Shown here in pieces: positions 22,208-33,565 of a stretch of 64,000 nt of DNA (position 1 is the first letter of the stretch; each line of letters starts with the position of its first letter). Position numbers and translations under genes: made by a program. Below the pieces are notes generated by a model that had not been told where the DNA came from, ran no database searches, and saw nothing but the letters and a program-made list of their open reading frames with translations. This DNA is from Ophioceras dolichostomum (Eukaryota > Ascomycota > Sordariomycetes > Magnaporthales > Ophioceraceae), in NCBI GenBank assembly GCA_003049485.1, contig PYST01000012.1:128682-192681 (forward strand), read 5' to 3'.

Positions 22208-25200
22208 TTTCGACTTGTAGGTAGGATAGAGACCTTGAGTCGTGTAGGATCAGATCTGCTTTGCTAGTCCCTTTGTTACCAGTCACTGGCTGACTCACTT
22301 GATCGTTGGCGGCGGTGGTGTGGTTTGCTAGAAGGAGGGGCAAATGGGTTAGAACAGGTAGGCGTTTCTGTCCTGAAGCAAGGTACTAGGTATTGAATTT
22401 GAACAATGTGTGTTGATGATGAGATGAGCTGCAGAGATGAGCTGCAGCCATACACGAACCTACCAAGCTTTTCTTGAATCAATGTCTCGAAGTTGCCCGG
22501 ATACTTGTGCCTCGTGTTGGTACACAGACTGGCACAGTCACCCCCTCGACCCCTCCCCGCCTTCCAACGAAAATGAGGACCTCGCGCTGTGCCGGTGTCG
22601 GATCTGTGATTTTTTATTGACCTGACTCATGGATTCCCCAGATTTGCCAGTGCGGCTGGGCGTGGGCGTGGGGTTTACGGGCAGTTGCGGGCTCGGTTCA
22701 GGTGACCGAGGCCGCTGTACAGTGGGGGTCGACCGCTGTGGGGCGCATCGAGAGGCCTAGACACAGGTCTGGTGCTTGCCGCCTTAGTGCATTGACGCTC
22801 GGGTTGTCGAGATACACTGTTACACATGACGGACGACCGTGAACGCTTTGCATTTGAGCCTTGCCTTAGTTATGCATTCCTTATTCCTCTCACTCCAAAT
22901 CAAAACATGACAGATATAGGAGCTTGGACCTATGAATTCAAGGTTGCTTTTCAGCCATCACTCCTTGGTGCATCAAAGGCCAACACCAGTCATCAACCTC
23001 TCTGCTGTCTTCTCAAGAGTGACAGTTACCACTTTGAATTTTGTGCTCTGGGAGTTGAAAAATATGTTAGCCAAATTTGAGATACTTATTGTACATACCT
23101 ATCATTTTGTTTATAAGATACTGGTAGCGTAGGTGTCTGGTCCTCAACTCTTAATTCGGCAATGAAGCTCCGGTATTTGAGTAAGGCTCGTAGAGGCAGC
23201 CAGTGGCCTGGCTGCTCGAGTCTTTCAGCTCAAAGGGGTGGCTCGCTTTGCAGCGAGTTCACATGAGTTGCAGTGATCTTGTCAAATATGAATGCATATA
23301 TTAGCCGAACTAGTGGTTATAATGCATAGTTTTAGTTATAGCAAGGAAGATCCTCATGTGTTATTCTAAACACTGCTGGCTGCCAGTAAGTAAAAGAAAG
23401 AATAATCTTTGACGACTTGAACATGACTACCTACCTATTCGAGGCCGCCAGTTATGAAAACCAAATGATCGCTAGTGAGCTACTATACCAGTCATCTATA
23501 AATTAAACTTATTTAAAGCAAAGGCTGAGAGGCTGTCATGTATATAAGTGAGGTGAGGCGAGGCTCTTGTCACTTGAAATTGAGTTGCTATCGTATTCAA
23601 GGCAGTGGCTCGATGATTCTCCCCTGCTTGATCTTGAGTTATTTACACCCTGGCTTCGCCAGCGACCTGGAATAACAGGTTTGGGATGTTTGAAAAGAGC
23701 TGTCTAGCATAATGCTCAGAATGGTGAGTAGTGCTCTCAACAGTAACCTATCTTTAGCAGCGTAGGGGTGTCGTCCTTCAAGTCGTGCTAATTACGAGTG
23801 ATCACCATGTTCACCTACCTAGTATCATCCGGGACGAACATCTTTCCCTGCCTCATAGCTTGGGAAGGTTCGGGGCTTCCATGTTATTACTCAAAGGCTC
23901 AAAGCGAGGTCGATCTCTTATCCGACCCCATTGCCTTTCTTGTCTTTAAACGCATCACACGTAAACACGTAGGCATTCTGCTGGATTACCGTCCTTCATC
24001 TTATAGCGTCCTTGGGCTCTAGAAAGAAACTGTGTAAAGATATAAGTCAAAGAAATAGGGAGTAAAATGGGAAGTGAACACGCTCAGCTGAAAAGTGCCT
24101 GGATTCATCACTTACACTCCGAAATTGAAAATGTGTAGCTCCACACTTCCTGCCATACAGAATACAGCCTCGCTCCTCAGCATATTCCTTGGAGGATACA
24201 GGCATACTGTTTCTTGTCTATTTTGGTCTTTTTCCCGAAAAAATTATTACTAGCAGTTACAAATGGATTCACTGAGACACCGAACAATCTTCTAGATATG
24301 TTGTGATGAGAGATGCTAGAAGACGAAAATGAGAACGAAGGAAGCCGGTAGAAGCATCCAAGCAGTCCATTTCAAGGTGATCACTCACCAAATGCGGGGT
24401 CTTGGGCCAGTAAGTTTAGCATCTGCGTGACAGCGTCCCCAGCGATTTAGGCCCGGACTTTAGCTCCGGAGTCGCCTGCGACTGCCGGCTGGGGAGAAAA
24501 GATCCCCCTGAACGACTGAACTCAATGCCTTGCACCATTCCGAACCGACCACCCCCATACAAAGGCATGGGCCATATTGTAATCCCTTATAAATCTCAAT
24601 ATCGCATGAAGCTTCGCCAGGAAAGAATGGTAGATCCGACCATTTTACAGCTGGGCTGGGGTAACGGCTCGGCTCCTTTCGGGTCCTTCCCTGTGTTTCT
24701 TCGGCTACCTTACCGGATCTCACCCTCCAACGACAGGTCTTTACCCCAGGGTACACTCAAATGGTCGCTGCGATGGAGATCGCAAGAGCGCGCGAGCATT
24801 CTGGGACTCTTTCTTGGCCTGAATGCTGCCGACCTCAAAGCGAGAGGTCGCTTTGAGATCGCTTTGAGATCGCAACACAGCTCGCGCGAGGTCGACGACA
24901 CGGACGATCTCACGTCTCGCACTCGATTTATTAACTGCCGGTTCTGTAAACCGAACCAAGCACACTGCCTGCATTGCTTTCCACATTCCTGGAAGGGGAA
25001 AAAGGGAGGGGCTTCTCGATCTTTGGGGCGCGTGGAGATGGTTCTCTCTATAACTCACGCCAATTATTATATCCAACTCTGATGCCCACCCATTAACCTT
25101 AACAGCCAGCCCTGCCAACAGTCCACAAAGTGTCACAGACGGCATCTCTCTTCTCCTCTCACCGGCGCAGATCGAGAGACGTCTGGATAAAGCGAACCAT

Positions 25201-26162
25201 CTTATTGCTTGTTTCACAGCCTGATTCCCCTCCTCTCTTTCCCCTCCAAGCGTCCACGTACGCGTGCGGTAGTACGTTTAACCCGCGCGCAAAGCTGCGG
25301 GCACCCGATGATAGGAAGGGCGTGAGGACTTCTCTTCTGTCTGGCGTTCGCGGGAGGTGGCAGGAAGGAACCTCGCCTAGGTGCAGCCGCAACCTTGGTC
25401 CGTTGTCAAACTTACCAGACAGGCACTTGTGGTGCAACTCGCTGCTGCTCCCTTGGCTTTTATCTCAAAGGATATGCCCCTGCTGCCTTGATCACTTACA
25501 CGCTTATTTCATCACCTCCTTCCCGCAGAGGTCGTCGAGTATTTCTACTCCCACTTCCGCTCTCCCCTTTTCTTCTACCGGTCCCTTTGTTCTGTATCTG
25601 TGAACAGAGTCGCTGGACGATGTGTTACACTGCACAACGCATGGGATTCGACCCCGGTCTTGGTCTCGGTCTTGGACATCGGTAGCCGACCGGTCTCGTT
25701 TTGGTTATTCTCCAGCCTCCGACTGGCTCGAGCCGTTTAGACGATGGCGGATCGAAAGAACTCGGAAGCTGGGCCGAGCAGCAGCAGCGCTACCAGACAT
25801 TCCCATGCAGTACCAGCAGCGTCTTTCCGTGAGCACCCAACCTACTTGAACTACCTACCCACACTGCCCGTCTTCCCCTTGTCCGAACTACCCTTGCCCG
25901 CACCATGCCTGCATCATGCCCCTCATCAAAGGGGCGAAGTGTGAAGAGCAGCAGAGAGAGGAGTAAGAAAAGATCCCCAAAAAATCGAGACGAAAAAATC
26001 CCAGCCGATTGGATCGATTTCTCACTTTCCCCCCAATTCCCCCCACCCTAACACCATCCAGACATTTGCTTGCTAGCTCTGTCCGTCATCTTTCTCCCCG
26101 CATTCGACCGCATAAATATCCTTCCCCTCCACAGAGGTTTGAATAAGGGAAATAGACAGCTG
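22208..26162. other. 4-kb gene-free, partly AT-rich stretch
   Basis: From about 22.8 to 24.4 kb the DNA is visibly richer in A and T than the rest of the window, with no ORF longer than 85 codons and no transposon signature. Two perfect short hairpins lie close together: 23196-23215 (GCAGCCAG/CTGGCTGC, 4-nt loop) and 23242-23257 (CTCGCT/AGCGAG, 4-nt loop). From 24.5 kb it becomes GC-rich again and probably leads into the SDR-like gene promoter. An ATG-led frame at 25744 with a GTGAGC donor at 25829 could be an alternative first exon of that gene. Confidence 0.4.
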
Positions 26163-26174
26163 ATGGACAGCTGA
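26163..26174 (+). promoter_or_regulatory. Three-codon upstream ORF overlapping the SDR-like start
   Basis: ATG GAC AGC TGA, with the final A shared with the main ATG (TGATG). Such an arrangement could control translation by termination and reinitiation. It matters only if the mRNA starts upstream unspliced. If the alternative first exon at 25744-25828 is spliced to 26160, this sequence is read in another frame as coding. Confidence 0.45.
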
Positions 26175-27247
26175 TGGATGGCCTAGCGACGCACAACTCG
26201 CCGAGGACATGGTTGCTCACGGAGTCGCTCTCGCCGCTGGCCATCCGCCTGATTAGGCTGCTCCTGACGCATGGAGACTACGTGGTGGCGTGTCTGCCCC
26301 CGAACGAGATCGAGAACGAGAGCCGCAGTGCCGAGTTCCGCGAGCTCATCAACGAGTGCAAGAGCAGCCGCAAGGACCGCGAGGGCTGGAAGGACCGGAT
26401 CCGCGGCATCCGCTGCGATGGCCGGGTGATGGGTCAGTGCGGTGCGGCCGTGGCCGAGGCCGTGCATGTGTTCGGCCGCATCGACATACTGCTGTGCTGC
26501 AAGTTCGAGGCCGTCGTGGGCACGGTCGAGGAGCTCTCGACGACGCCCGCGACGCAGAACCTCGTGCGCGACCAGTTCGAGACCATCTTCTTCTCGCAGG
26601 TCAACTTCATCAAGGCGGCGCTGCCGCGCTTCCGCGAGCAGCACACGGGGCACATCATCGTGCTGACCAGCATCGGCGGCCACATCGGCACGCCGGGCAT
26701 GAGCATGTACACGGCCGCGACCTGGGCGCTGGAGGGGTTCTGTGACTCGCTGGCCTACGAGATCGCGCCCTTTAACATCAAGTTGACGATCGTGCAGCCT
26801 AACAAGGAGGTGCTGTCGCTCACGAACCGCATCGTCTTCACCCCGCAGCTGCCCTTCTACGACAGCGAGGCCAACCCGGCGCCGAGCATCCGCGAGATAC
26901 TGACCAACGTGCTCAACGTCAACCCGGACACCGCCGTCGAGCCGTCGTACACCGACATCATCTCCCGCTACCCGCGCCTGCCGCCCTCGGCCGTCGATAA
27001 GCTCGTCATGGAGACCGTGCACGCCCTGACCGCTATCGGCGGCCACGAGAACCCGCCCGCCCGCCACATCGTCGGCTTCGAGGGCAGCATCGCCGTCAAG
27101 GAGAAGCTCAAGACCGTGACGGAGGAGCTGGAGGACTTCGTCGACGCCAGCCTCGCCGTGGACATCTCTGAGACTTCGGAGCTGAGGACCGAGGCGCAGG
27201 AGGGGTCGAGCAGGACGGAAGAACCAGGCTTTGAGCCAGGTTCCTGA
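26174..27247 (+). CDS. SDR-fold protein without cofactor or catalytic motifs
   Basis: Single ORF of 357 aa with the length and layout of a short-chain dehydrogenase/reductase, near 3-ketodihydrosphingosine-reductase-like members. The region HIIVLTSIGGHIGTPGMSMY and the following ALEGFCDSLAYEIAPFNIKLTIVQP are clearly SDR. The working parts are altered. The TGxxxGxG dinucleotide loop reads TESLSPLA, the NNAG motif reads CCKF (ILLCCKFEAVVG), and of the triad Ser166 and Tyr179 remain but the Lys four residues on is Thr183. The frame is intact, so this looks like a maintained pseudoenzyme. The start at 26174 follows an in-frame TAG at 26153. An upstream exon (25744-25828, MADRKNSEAGPSSSSATRHS) spliced to 26160 would also stay in frame and add about 33 residues. 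Confidence 0.75.
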   Translation: MDGLATHNSPRTWLLTESLSPLAIRLIRLLLTHGDYVVACLPPNEIENESRSAEFRELINECKSSRKDREGWKDRIRGIRCDGRVMGQCGAAVAEAVHVFGRIDILLCCKFEAVVGTVEELSTTPATQNLVRDQFETIFFSQVNFIKAALPRFREQHTGHIIVLTSIGGHIGTPGMSMYTAATWALEGFCDSLAYEIAPFNIKLTIVQPNKEVLSLTNRIVFTPQLPFYDSEANPAPSIREILTNVLNVNPDTAVEPSYTDIISRYPRLPPSAVDKLVMETVHALTAIGGHENPPARHIVGFEGSIAVKEKLKTVTEELEDFVDASLAVDISETSELRTEAQEGSSRTEEPGFEPGS

Positions 27248-28050
27248 GTTAATTAAAAAAAAAACACTCCCCTACATGACATCATATGCCCTCAACGGCC
27301 TGCTTACCAGGTCCTTTTCTTGTATGGATACCTTGGTGGTTAACCCCAACTTGACACGGGTAATTTCATTGTTTGAGACGGACTGGTCGGGAACAACCCG
27401 AGGAAGAGGAAAAGATTTGAGGCAACGAGCGGCGCACGGGCGGCATGATTTGGTTTCAAGCGACTGGCTTGTGAAATGGATAGGTGTTATTGAGGCTGTA
27501 TTCGTAATGGCGTTTGGGGAGGTCGAGGGAGGTTGAGATTTTGGCTACGGCTTGAGCATGTGGGTGGTGTTGAGGAACTCTCATCGGAGGCTACAGGGGC
27601 TGGACACAGCGTTGATGGCACTGGAGGACAGGTGTTGCGCACTGTGGCGTAGTGGACAACCGCGCCGTTTCAGAAGGGGCGGGCGCTTGGACCAGCTCTA
27701 ATCAGTTCGGTTTCCCCACATCGTCAAGGTGTGCGGCTCCTACCGAGTATCCATAGTCGCATTTCACGCTTCGGTCTCAACAGTCAAGATTGTTGAAACG
27801 AATCACAAACAGATTAGTTTCCCTTTGCTTGTCACCAGAGCCCGTAGTCAGGGCCATCCTTACAGAATATCGGCGAGCGTCATACCCTACTCCAGCACAT
27901 CGAACCCGGTTGGCTGTTTCAATTTCCAACTCTTAGAGCTTCCCTCCAGCGCACGCGACGACCGAACTCGGACGGTTGACCTCTGAAATCCAAGGGGGAC
28001 ATGCTTCTATCCTGCCACCGGGGCAGCTCTGCTTGAGACACGGGGGAGGA
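27248..28050. other. Intergenic, 0.8 kb
   Basis: 3' flank of the SDR-like gene and upstream region of TRS120. No gene or clear motif seen beyond the upstream ORF at its right end. Confidence 0.4.
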
Positions 28051-28068
28051 ATGACTCTACCACCATGA
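28051..28068 (+). promoter_or_regulatory. Five-codon upstream ORF overlapping the TRS120 start
   Basis: ATG ACT CTA CCA CCA TGA. Its stop at 28066-28068 overlaps the TRS120 ATG at 28065 by two bases and shares its last A with the second in-frame ATG at 28068 (CCATGATGG). Seen directly; a role in translation control is inferred. Confidence 0.55.
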
Positions 28069-31000
28069 TGGGTGCGGATCCTCTCTTGCCCATCGCCCCG
28101 GCGAGGGTAAAGGCCGTGGTCCTCCCCGTCGGGCCGGTGAAACGACAGCGCTTCGCGTCGTTCTTGGAGAGACTGGCTGCCGAGGAAGTGGTGCATCTGC
28201 GAGACATCAGTCCCGACAGCAGGCCGAACAGAAGTGCGTTGTCACGGGCATCCCTGGGATTCTGAGCTCGGCATTGTGGTTGCGAACCTCCTTACGACTT
28301 TTGCTAACCTCGACTTCTGGTTTCTTCCTTCTTCCTCTCTGCGCAGACATGTTCTCGCCCCTAGCTTTCCCGTCCGGCGCGATCTTCTACGACCTTGCGA
28401 CACACCTTCCACACCCTGCCCATCTAGCCCTCTCACCATTTGACCTGTACCGGGAACCGCTCGTCGTCCTCGCCGTGGCCGACGGCACTGAGATGGATAG
28501 CACTACATTCGTCAAAAGACAATCTGGAGGTGGCCGTTCGAACGCCGAAAGGAACATGCGCTCGCTGTATCAGGAGCTTGAGGAACTGCGCGACCAGTTC
28601 CCCAAAGTGCTTGTGCACCGGCTGCTCATCTTCGACTACGTCGAACGAAAGGAAGAACGGATCCCGATTCCAGAGGACATCATCATAATACCCCCGCCGG
28701 AGCAGTGCAAGAGGACAACGATGCGAACTGTCATGTGCGACGTCTCTTCCATGCTACTTGCCGAGATGACAGCGTTGGCAAGGTCCTTTGAGGCCCTCTC
28801 GTACATCGACTCGCCCGGCCAGACGTCTACTGCGAGGCAACTTAATGGGGCCTCATGGGGCGGTGGCGAAGATGCTGCTGGTCTTTCGCGTCGCAACTCG
28901 CAGCACTCGCTACCGGTCAACGCCAGGTCGAGCTCAGTAGCTGCCATGGACCGCGCACAGAATCGCATGTCGATGCCCGTCCCCTTCAAGGCGGGATCCT
29001 TCTCGAGTAGCTCAACTCCAGCCCGCCCCTCCACACCGGTCAAGAGCGGCCTCTCGAACCCGCCTACGAGCGCAGACGAGGCAAACGGCACCCCAGACTT
29101 AAGCAACTCCGACCCCGCAACGCCAGACCAGGGGTACCCCTCGCGACCGGGCACGGCGGAGGGATTTCGGACCTTGAGCCAAGACAGGGTGTCGGTTCAG
29201 GGGTTTGGCCCGGGCGGGCTCAACGACAGGTGGCGGAGCAAGGGCAAGTGCAGGGTGACCATAGTCATCGGCTCTCTGTACCTGCAGGCTGGCCGCTGGA
29301 CCGATGCGCTGAGGGAGCTCATTGAAGGCGCGACAGTAGCCAAGTCGATTAACGATCATATTTGGCATGGAAAAGCGCTAGAGCTGATAGTAATATGTCT
29401 ACTGCTGCTCGGCTGGGGCGGCATAGAGTTCCAAGTACCCACCATCTGTCTGCCGCCTGTGGAGAAGACTTCGGCTTCGGTTGCGGCTGCGGCTGCCGCC
29501 GCCATGGCCCAAGACGCCGCGGGGAGAGCGGACCCTAACCAGCCCAGGTGGCTGCGCAATCTGCAGGCGATTCTTCCGGAGTTGTTGGACCGCACCATTG
29601 CTCTGTACTCTAGGATATCCGCAGAGCATCTTCCCCCGCTTCCCCTGGCAGAGACTACGATAAGGTTCTGCAAGATCCTCTCCGCGATGCACGTCACGGA
29701 GGGACAGCTCACGGGGACGACGATCGAGCTCCTGGTCTCAGGCAGCGCCCCGGGCAAGATCCTCACATCCTCCCCGAGGCTGACCGTCCAGCCCTCCCGG
29801 ACAATGATCGTGGCGACGCTCTTCAAAGCGTTCCCCAATTCTGGGACTGAGCTGCTCAGCACGGTGGACAGGATTCGCATCCTGACCGGCATTGCTTCGG
29901 TGTTGGGAACGTTGGGGTATCAGAGGAAAAAGGCCATGGTTATTCGGGAGCTGGTGTCTGTGCTGATCGGGGGCCTCGTCGAGGCTCGGACCCGGGGTGC
30001 GGCGGAGGTGGGCATTCACCCTGCCGCCGGTCTCGCGACTCTCAACGGGGTCAACGGCCAGACAACTGGGGCAGCGGCGCTCGAGCTTGGCGAAGAAGAT
30101 ATCGAGGTCGGCATGGACGGGTTCCTCGGCCTCCTGCTCAGGACCTATGGTGTTGTGGGCTTCGATGTGGCTGCAATGATGGCGCCAGCGAGCAAGCCCG
30201 TTGTGGACGACTCGGACTTCAATGTGGTGTTGAGGATCCAGCGACAGGCCTCTGCCAGATTCTTTGGAATGCCTTCACTCAAGCTGAACATCCTGAGGGC
30301 CTGCATCAATTTCTCAGAGGCGCTACCCGACTTTGCCGGCGTCCTCAAATACTCTAGTGATCTCTTGCGGACGGCCGGGAGCGGCGTGGCGCCTGGACCC
30401 AGGAGAGAGGATGCTGCTCCAATTGTCGGGAGAGATGAGCAGATCCGTCTAATCACCAACGTCCTGAAGACCTCCAGCCTCTCGCAGAGGCTGGGGATGG
30501 GCCGACTGGACGGGGAGTATTGGGACGAGTTTTTCCTGCGAGGTGTGAAGCTGGAACCATTACCGCCAGCGCGAAGCACGATCGAGCATAAGAAGAGCGA
30601 GCTGGCGGGCGCGGCGACAGCTCGCACTTCGCAGGATCTCGACCCCTTGATATACAACCCGTTCCTGAAGCCTCCTGACAAGGTCGGCGTGGAGCCGACC
30701 CTGGTGGCGGGGGAGCCTGCAACCTTCAAGCTGACGCTGCAGAACCCCTATGAGATCGAGATTGAGATAGAAAGTGTCCGCTTGGACACGGAGGGTGTCG
30801 ACTTCGACTCTGCGGTCGAGAGCGCTGTCATCGGACCTTACCGCACTCAACTGTTGCGCCTCAGCGGCACGCCTCGGACTGCGGGCTCGCTACACGTCAC
30901 TGGTGCCGTGATAAAAGTCAGGGGCTGCCGCGAGCGCAGATTCCCTATTTTCCCTCAGCCATGGTCGCCGGAGGGCGAGACAAAAACAAAGACCATTGGT

Positions 31001-32761
31001 CTGGCCACGCTGGAGCGCCAGGTGGCGCTCCCTCCCGCTTCGCTGGCCGGTACACCGCCGAAGACTGAGCACATCTCTCTGAACGTGATCGAGCAACAAC
31101 CTCTGGTGGTGGTGAAGTCGACGACGCTGCCACAGTCCTCGGTTATGATCCTGGAGGGCGAACGGCAGGTCTTCTCGGTGACGCTGCAGAACCTCTCCAA
31201 GACGACGCCCGCGGACTTCCTGCTATTCTCGTTCCGCGACTCCACGCAGGAGCCGCTGCAGGCGGCGCTCTCACGGCGGGACGCGACGGCGCAGGAGCTG
31301 TACGAGTACGAGCTCATCCTGGCCCGGAGGCAGGCGTTGCGGCTCCGCAAGCGGCCGGACGGTGACAACAGAAGGTACATCGAACCTAGCGAGACGGCCA
31401 CGTTCGACTTCGAGATCCTAGGGAAGCCGGGGCTCACAAGCGCCGTCATCCAGGTGGATTATGCCTACCTCGGTGTACCACCGGAGGAGGTCGCGCAGAA
31501 GTTCTTCACCCGTCAGGCGACGCTGCAGCTCACGGTCACTGTCAATGCTAGCGTGGAGGTGTACCGTATGGACGTTCTCCCCCTACCTGAGGGGATCCCT
31601 CGACCGTTGTGGAAGCGCAGTCGACGACGTCGCCGACTGTCTAGCAGAAAGGAAGTCGCCGCATCTAAAGCTGCAGCTATTACAGCGGACGGTGGAGAAG
31701 AACAGGATGAAGGCGGAGACGAGGACGAAAGCGAACAGCAGCTTCTCTCGCCCGACGAATACTGCCTACTTCTCCTGGATCTGCGCAACGCCTGGCCAAG
31801 CTACATGCACGTCGACCTCGCCACGGAGGACGGCGCGTTGGTCGAGGAGACTATCCTGCCGGGGAACACCATGCGCGTCATCGTGCCCCTGAAGCGCGTC
31901 TTCATCGACGACCCGCACGCCCCCGTCCCGGCCCTGAACCCGGCCCGGCAGCGCCAGTTCGTGGTGAGCACGAGCATCTCGCCCGAGACGGAGCGCGCCA
32001 ACCGCGAGGCGTTCTGGTACCGCGAGAAGCTCCTCGACTCGCTCAGGGGCACATGGCGCACGACGACGTCTGGCGCGTCTGGCGGCATCAGCAGTACCAG
32101 TACCAGCAGCATTATTACATCGGGTAGTGCGACCACCAAGCGCGGCGCGATCGAGCTGCGCAGCATGCGGCTCACCCCGCGGATGATCGAGGCGGTCAAG
32201 GTCGAGGAGGTCGGGATCGAGATCCGCGTCGTCGAGGATGGTGGCGCAGCAGCAGCAGCAAAGACACATAAGAAGGAGAAGAATGATAATAACGTCATCT
32301 ACGTAGACGAGTTCGCCCGCCTGGCCGTGCGCATAACCAACCGCGCCCCGGACCCGATCCACCCCACCGTGCGGCTCATGCCGGCGCTGTGCCACCGCCC
32401 GCTCAACGTGGCGCTCGACTTCACGCGCAAGCTGGCGTGGAACGGCGCCCTGCAGCGCGCTTTACCGGTCCTGCCCGGCCGGGGCGCCACGGCAGAGTTC
32501 CAGGTGGGCGTCATGGCGCTGTGCAGGGGGGAGTTCGAGATCACGGCTTCGGTGGAAGAGACGCAGCTGTGGCGTGGTGGTAGTGGTGGTGGTGGAGAAG
32601 AGGAGAAGAATAGAAGGTCGGGGTCGGGCGAAGTGGCTACGACTACTTCCCGCCCACGGTCGGACACGCAGGCGTTGATGGATGCGGCGCTGGGGGCCAG
32701 GGAGAGGAGGATTTGGCATTCGAGGAGGCCTTGTTTTGTGGTCGCTACTGATCGCGAGTGA
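28065..32761 (+). CDS. TRS120: TRAPPII subunit Trs120 (HypA)
   Basis: TRAPPII-specific subunit of the Golgi tethering complex that activates Rab11/Ypt31; fungal HypA is needed for polarised hyphal growth. Exon 1, 28065-28233, encodes MMGADPLLPIAPARVKAVV and ends ...RPNR. Exon 2, 28347-32761, resumes N-MFSPLAFPSGAIFYDL. The 113-bp intron has a GTGCGT donor and GCGCAG acceptor. Total 1527 aa, somewhat long for the family because of Ser/Pro/Thr-rich inserts (about residues 150-270) and a Ser/Thr-rich insert near 32070-32130. The N-terminal alpha-solenoid part is followed by Ig-like beta repeats (e.g. NPYEIEIEIESVRL, LQNLSKTTPADFLLFSFRD). Second ATG 3 nt downstream is equally possible. Confidence 0.93.
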
Positions 32762-33565
32762 GTGGGGGACTTGATGTGAGGTGAGGTGAGATGAGAGGAT
32801 AGGTACTTATACTTGTTTTGTTATCTGTCTTGCCGGGCTTCCTAAGGTTGCGCGTTTGTTGGTGTGCACGAAGGCGTCGGCGGTTTGCTACTAGCGTCTA
32901 TCTCACCGTACATCGTGACAATTGTAATCTTAGATCTGGCCGGATGTTGGTCCCTTGTGCTCTTTGTCCGGGGGTTTTTCTGGGCCTACCACCAACCAAA
33001 AATTCAATGAGCGGCCTCTAAACTAATGTAAGGCTCGAAGGGATCAGCAGGAGTTGAAGAGCACTGTGTAAAGTGAATCCCGCGGAAGCATTAGTCTGAA
33101 CTCGGTGACGATGGGATCCATGACACAGTGCACTTTTTTAAGCCGGCGAAACCCGCATTGGCTTATCGTCGGAATTCCCACCCTTGTTATGACGTTGGAA
33201 ATTTTATTTTCCCTTTCACCGGGCACAGGTTAAGACAGGTCGACGACGGACAACTCTTTGTCCAGCTCTGGTTTGAATCAGATTTACTCTCGTTGACATT
33301 TGCCTGCGTTTCAGAATCATTTGCAGCTGATTTACAGCTTGGAGTCCGGGTAAAGCACACTCTGTTATCAACTGAATTAGGGCGCCACTTTCGGCATACA
33401 GCCCGCATCTGTACCGTACCTGCGTCGTCCTCCGCACGGCAGGCAGCGCGTGCAACCTATCAAAAAGGGGGCCACCTGAGAAGGGGGAGAATTGGGGAAG
33501 GCTTGATATAGGAGGCACTCCTGAGGGGGTAGCCAATCACTCCGGCTGAAAACACCTCTTAAGGG
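32762..33565. other. Intergenic, 0.8 kb
   Basis: TRS120 3' flank (a short GTGAG-type run at 32762-32800) and PABA synthase upstream region. A CCAAT sequence at about 33533 lies roughly 30 bp before the start codon. No gene seen. Confidence 0.4.

Noticed and set aside
21330..22343. 337-codon minus-strand frame over phosphoserine aminotransferase
   Set aside because: Frame-shifted shadow; the true frame has the PLP lysine and family motifs. Its Arg/Gly-rich content is typical of a wrong frame.
25640..25670. GGGATTCGACCCC, resembling a tRNA B box
   Set aside because: No matching A box, acceptor stem or anticodon arm around it.
26183..27067. 294-codon minus-strand ORF opposite the SDR-like gene
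   Set aside because: Antisense shadow of a GC-rich coding frame; Arg/Asp/His-rich with no domain.
31766..32395. 209-codon minus-strand ORF opposite TRS120
   Set aside because: Antisense shadow; the plus strand is a continuous conserved protein.
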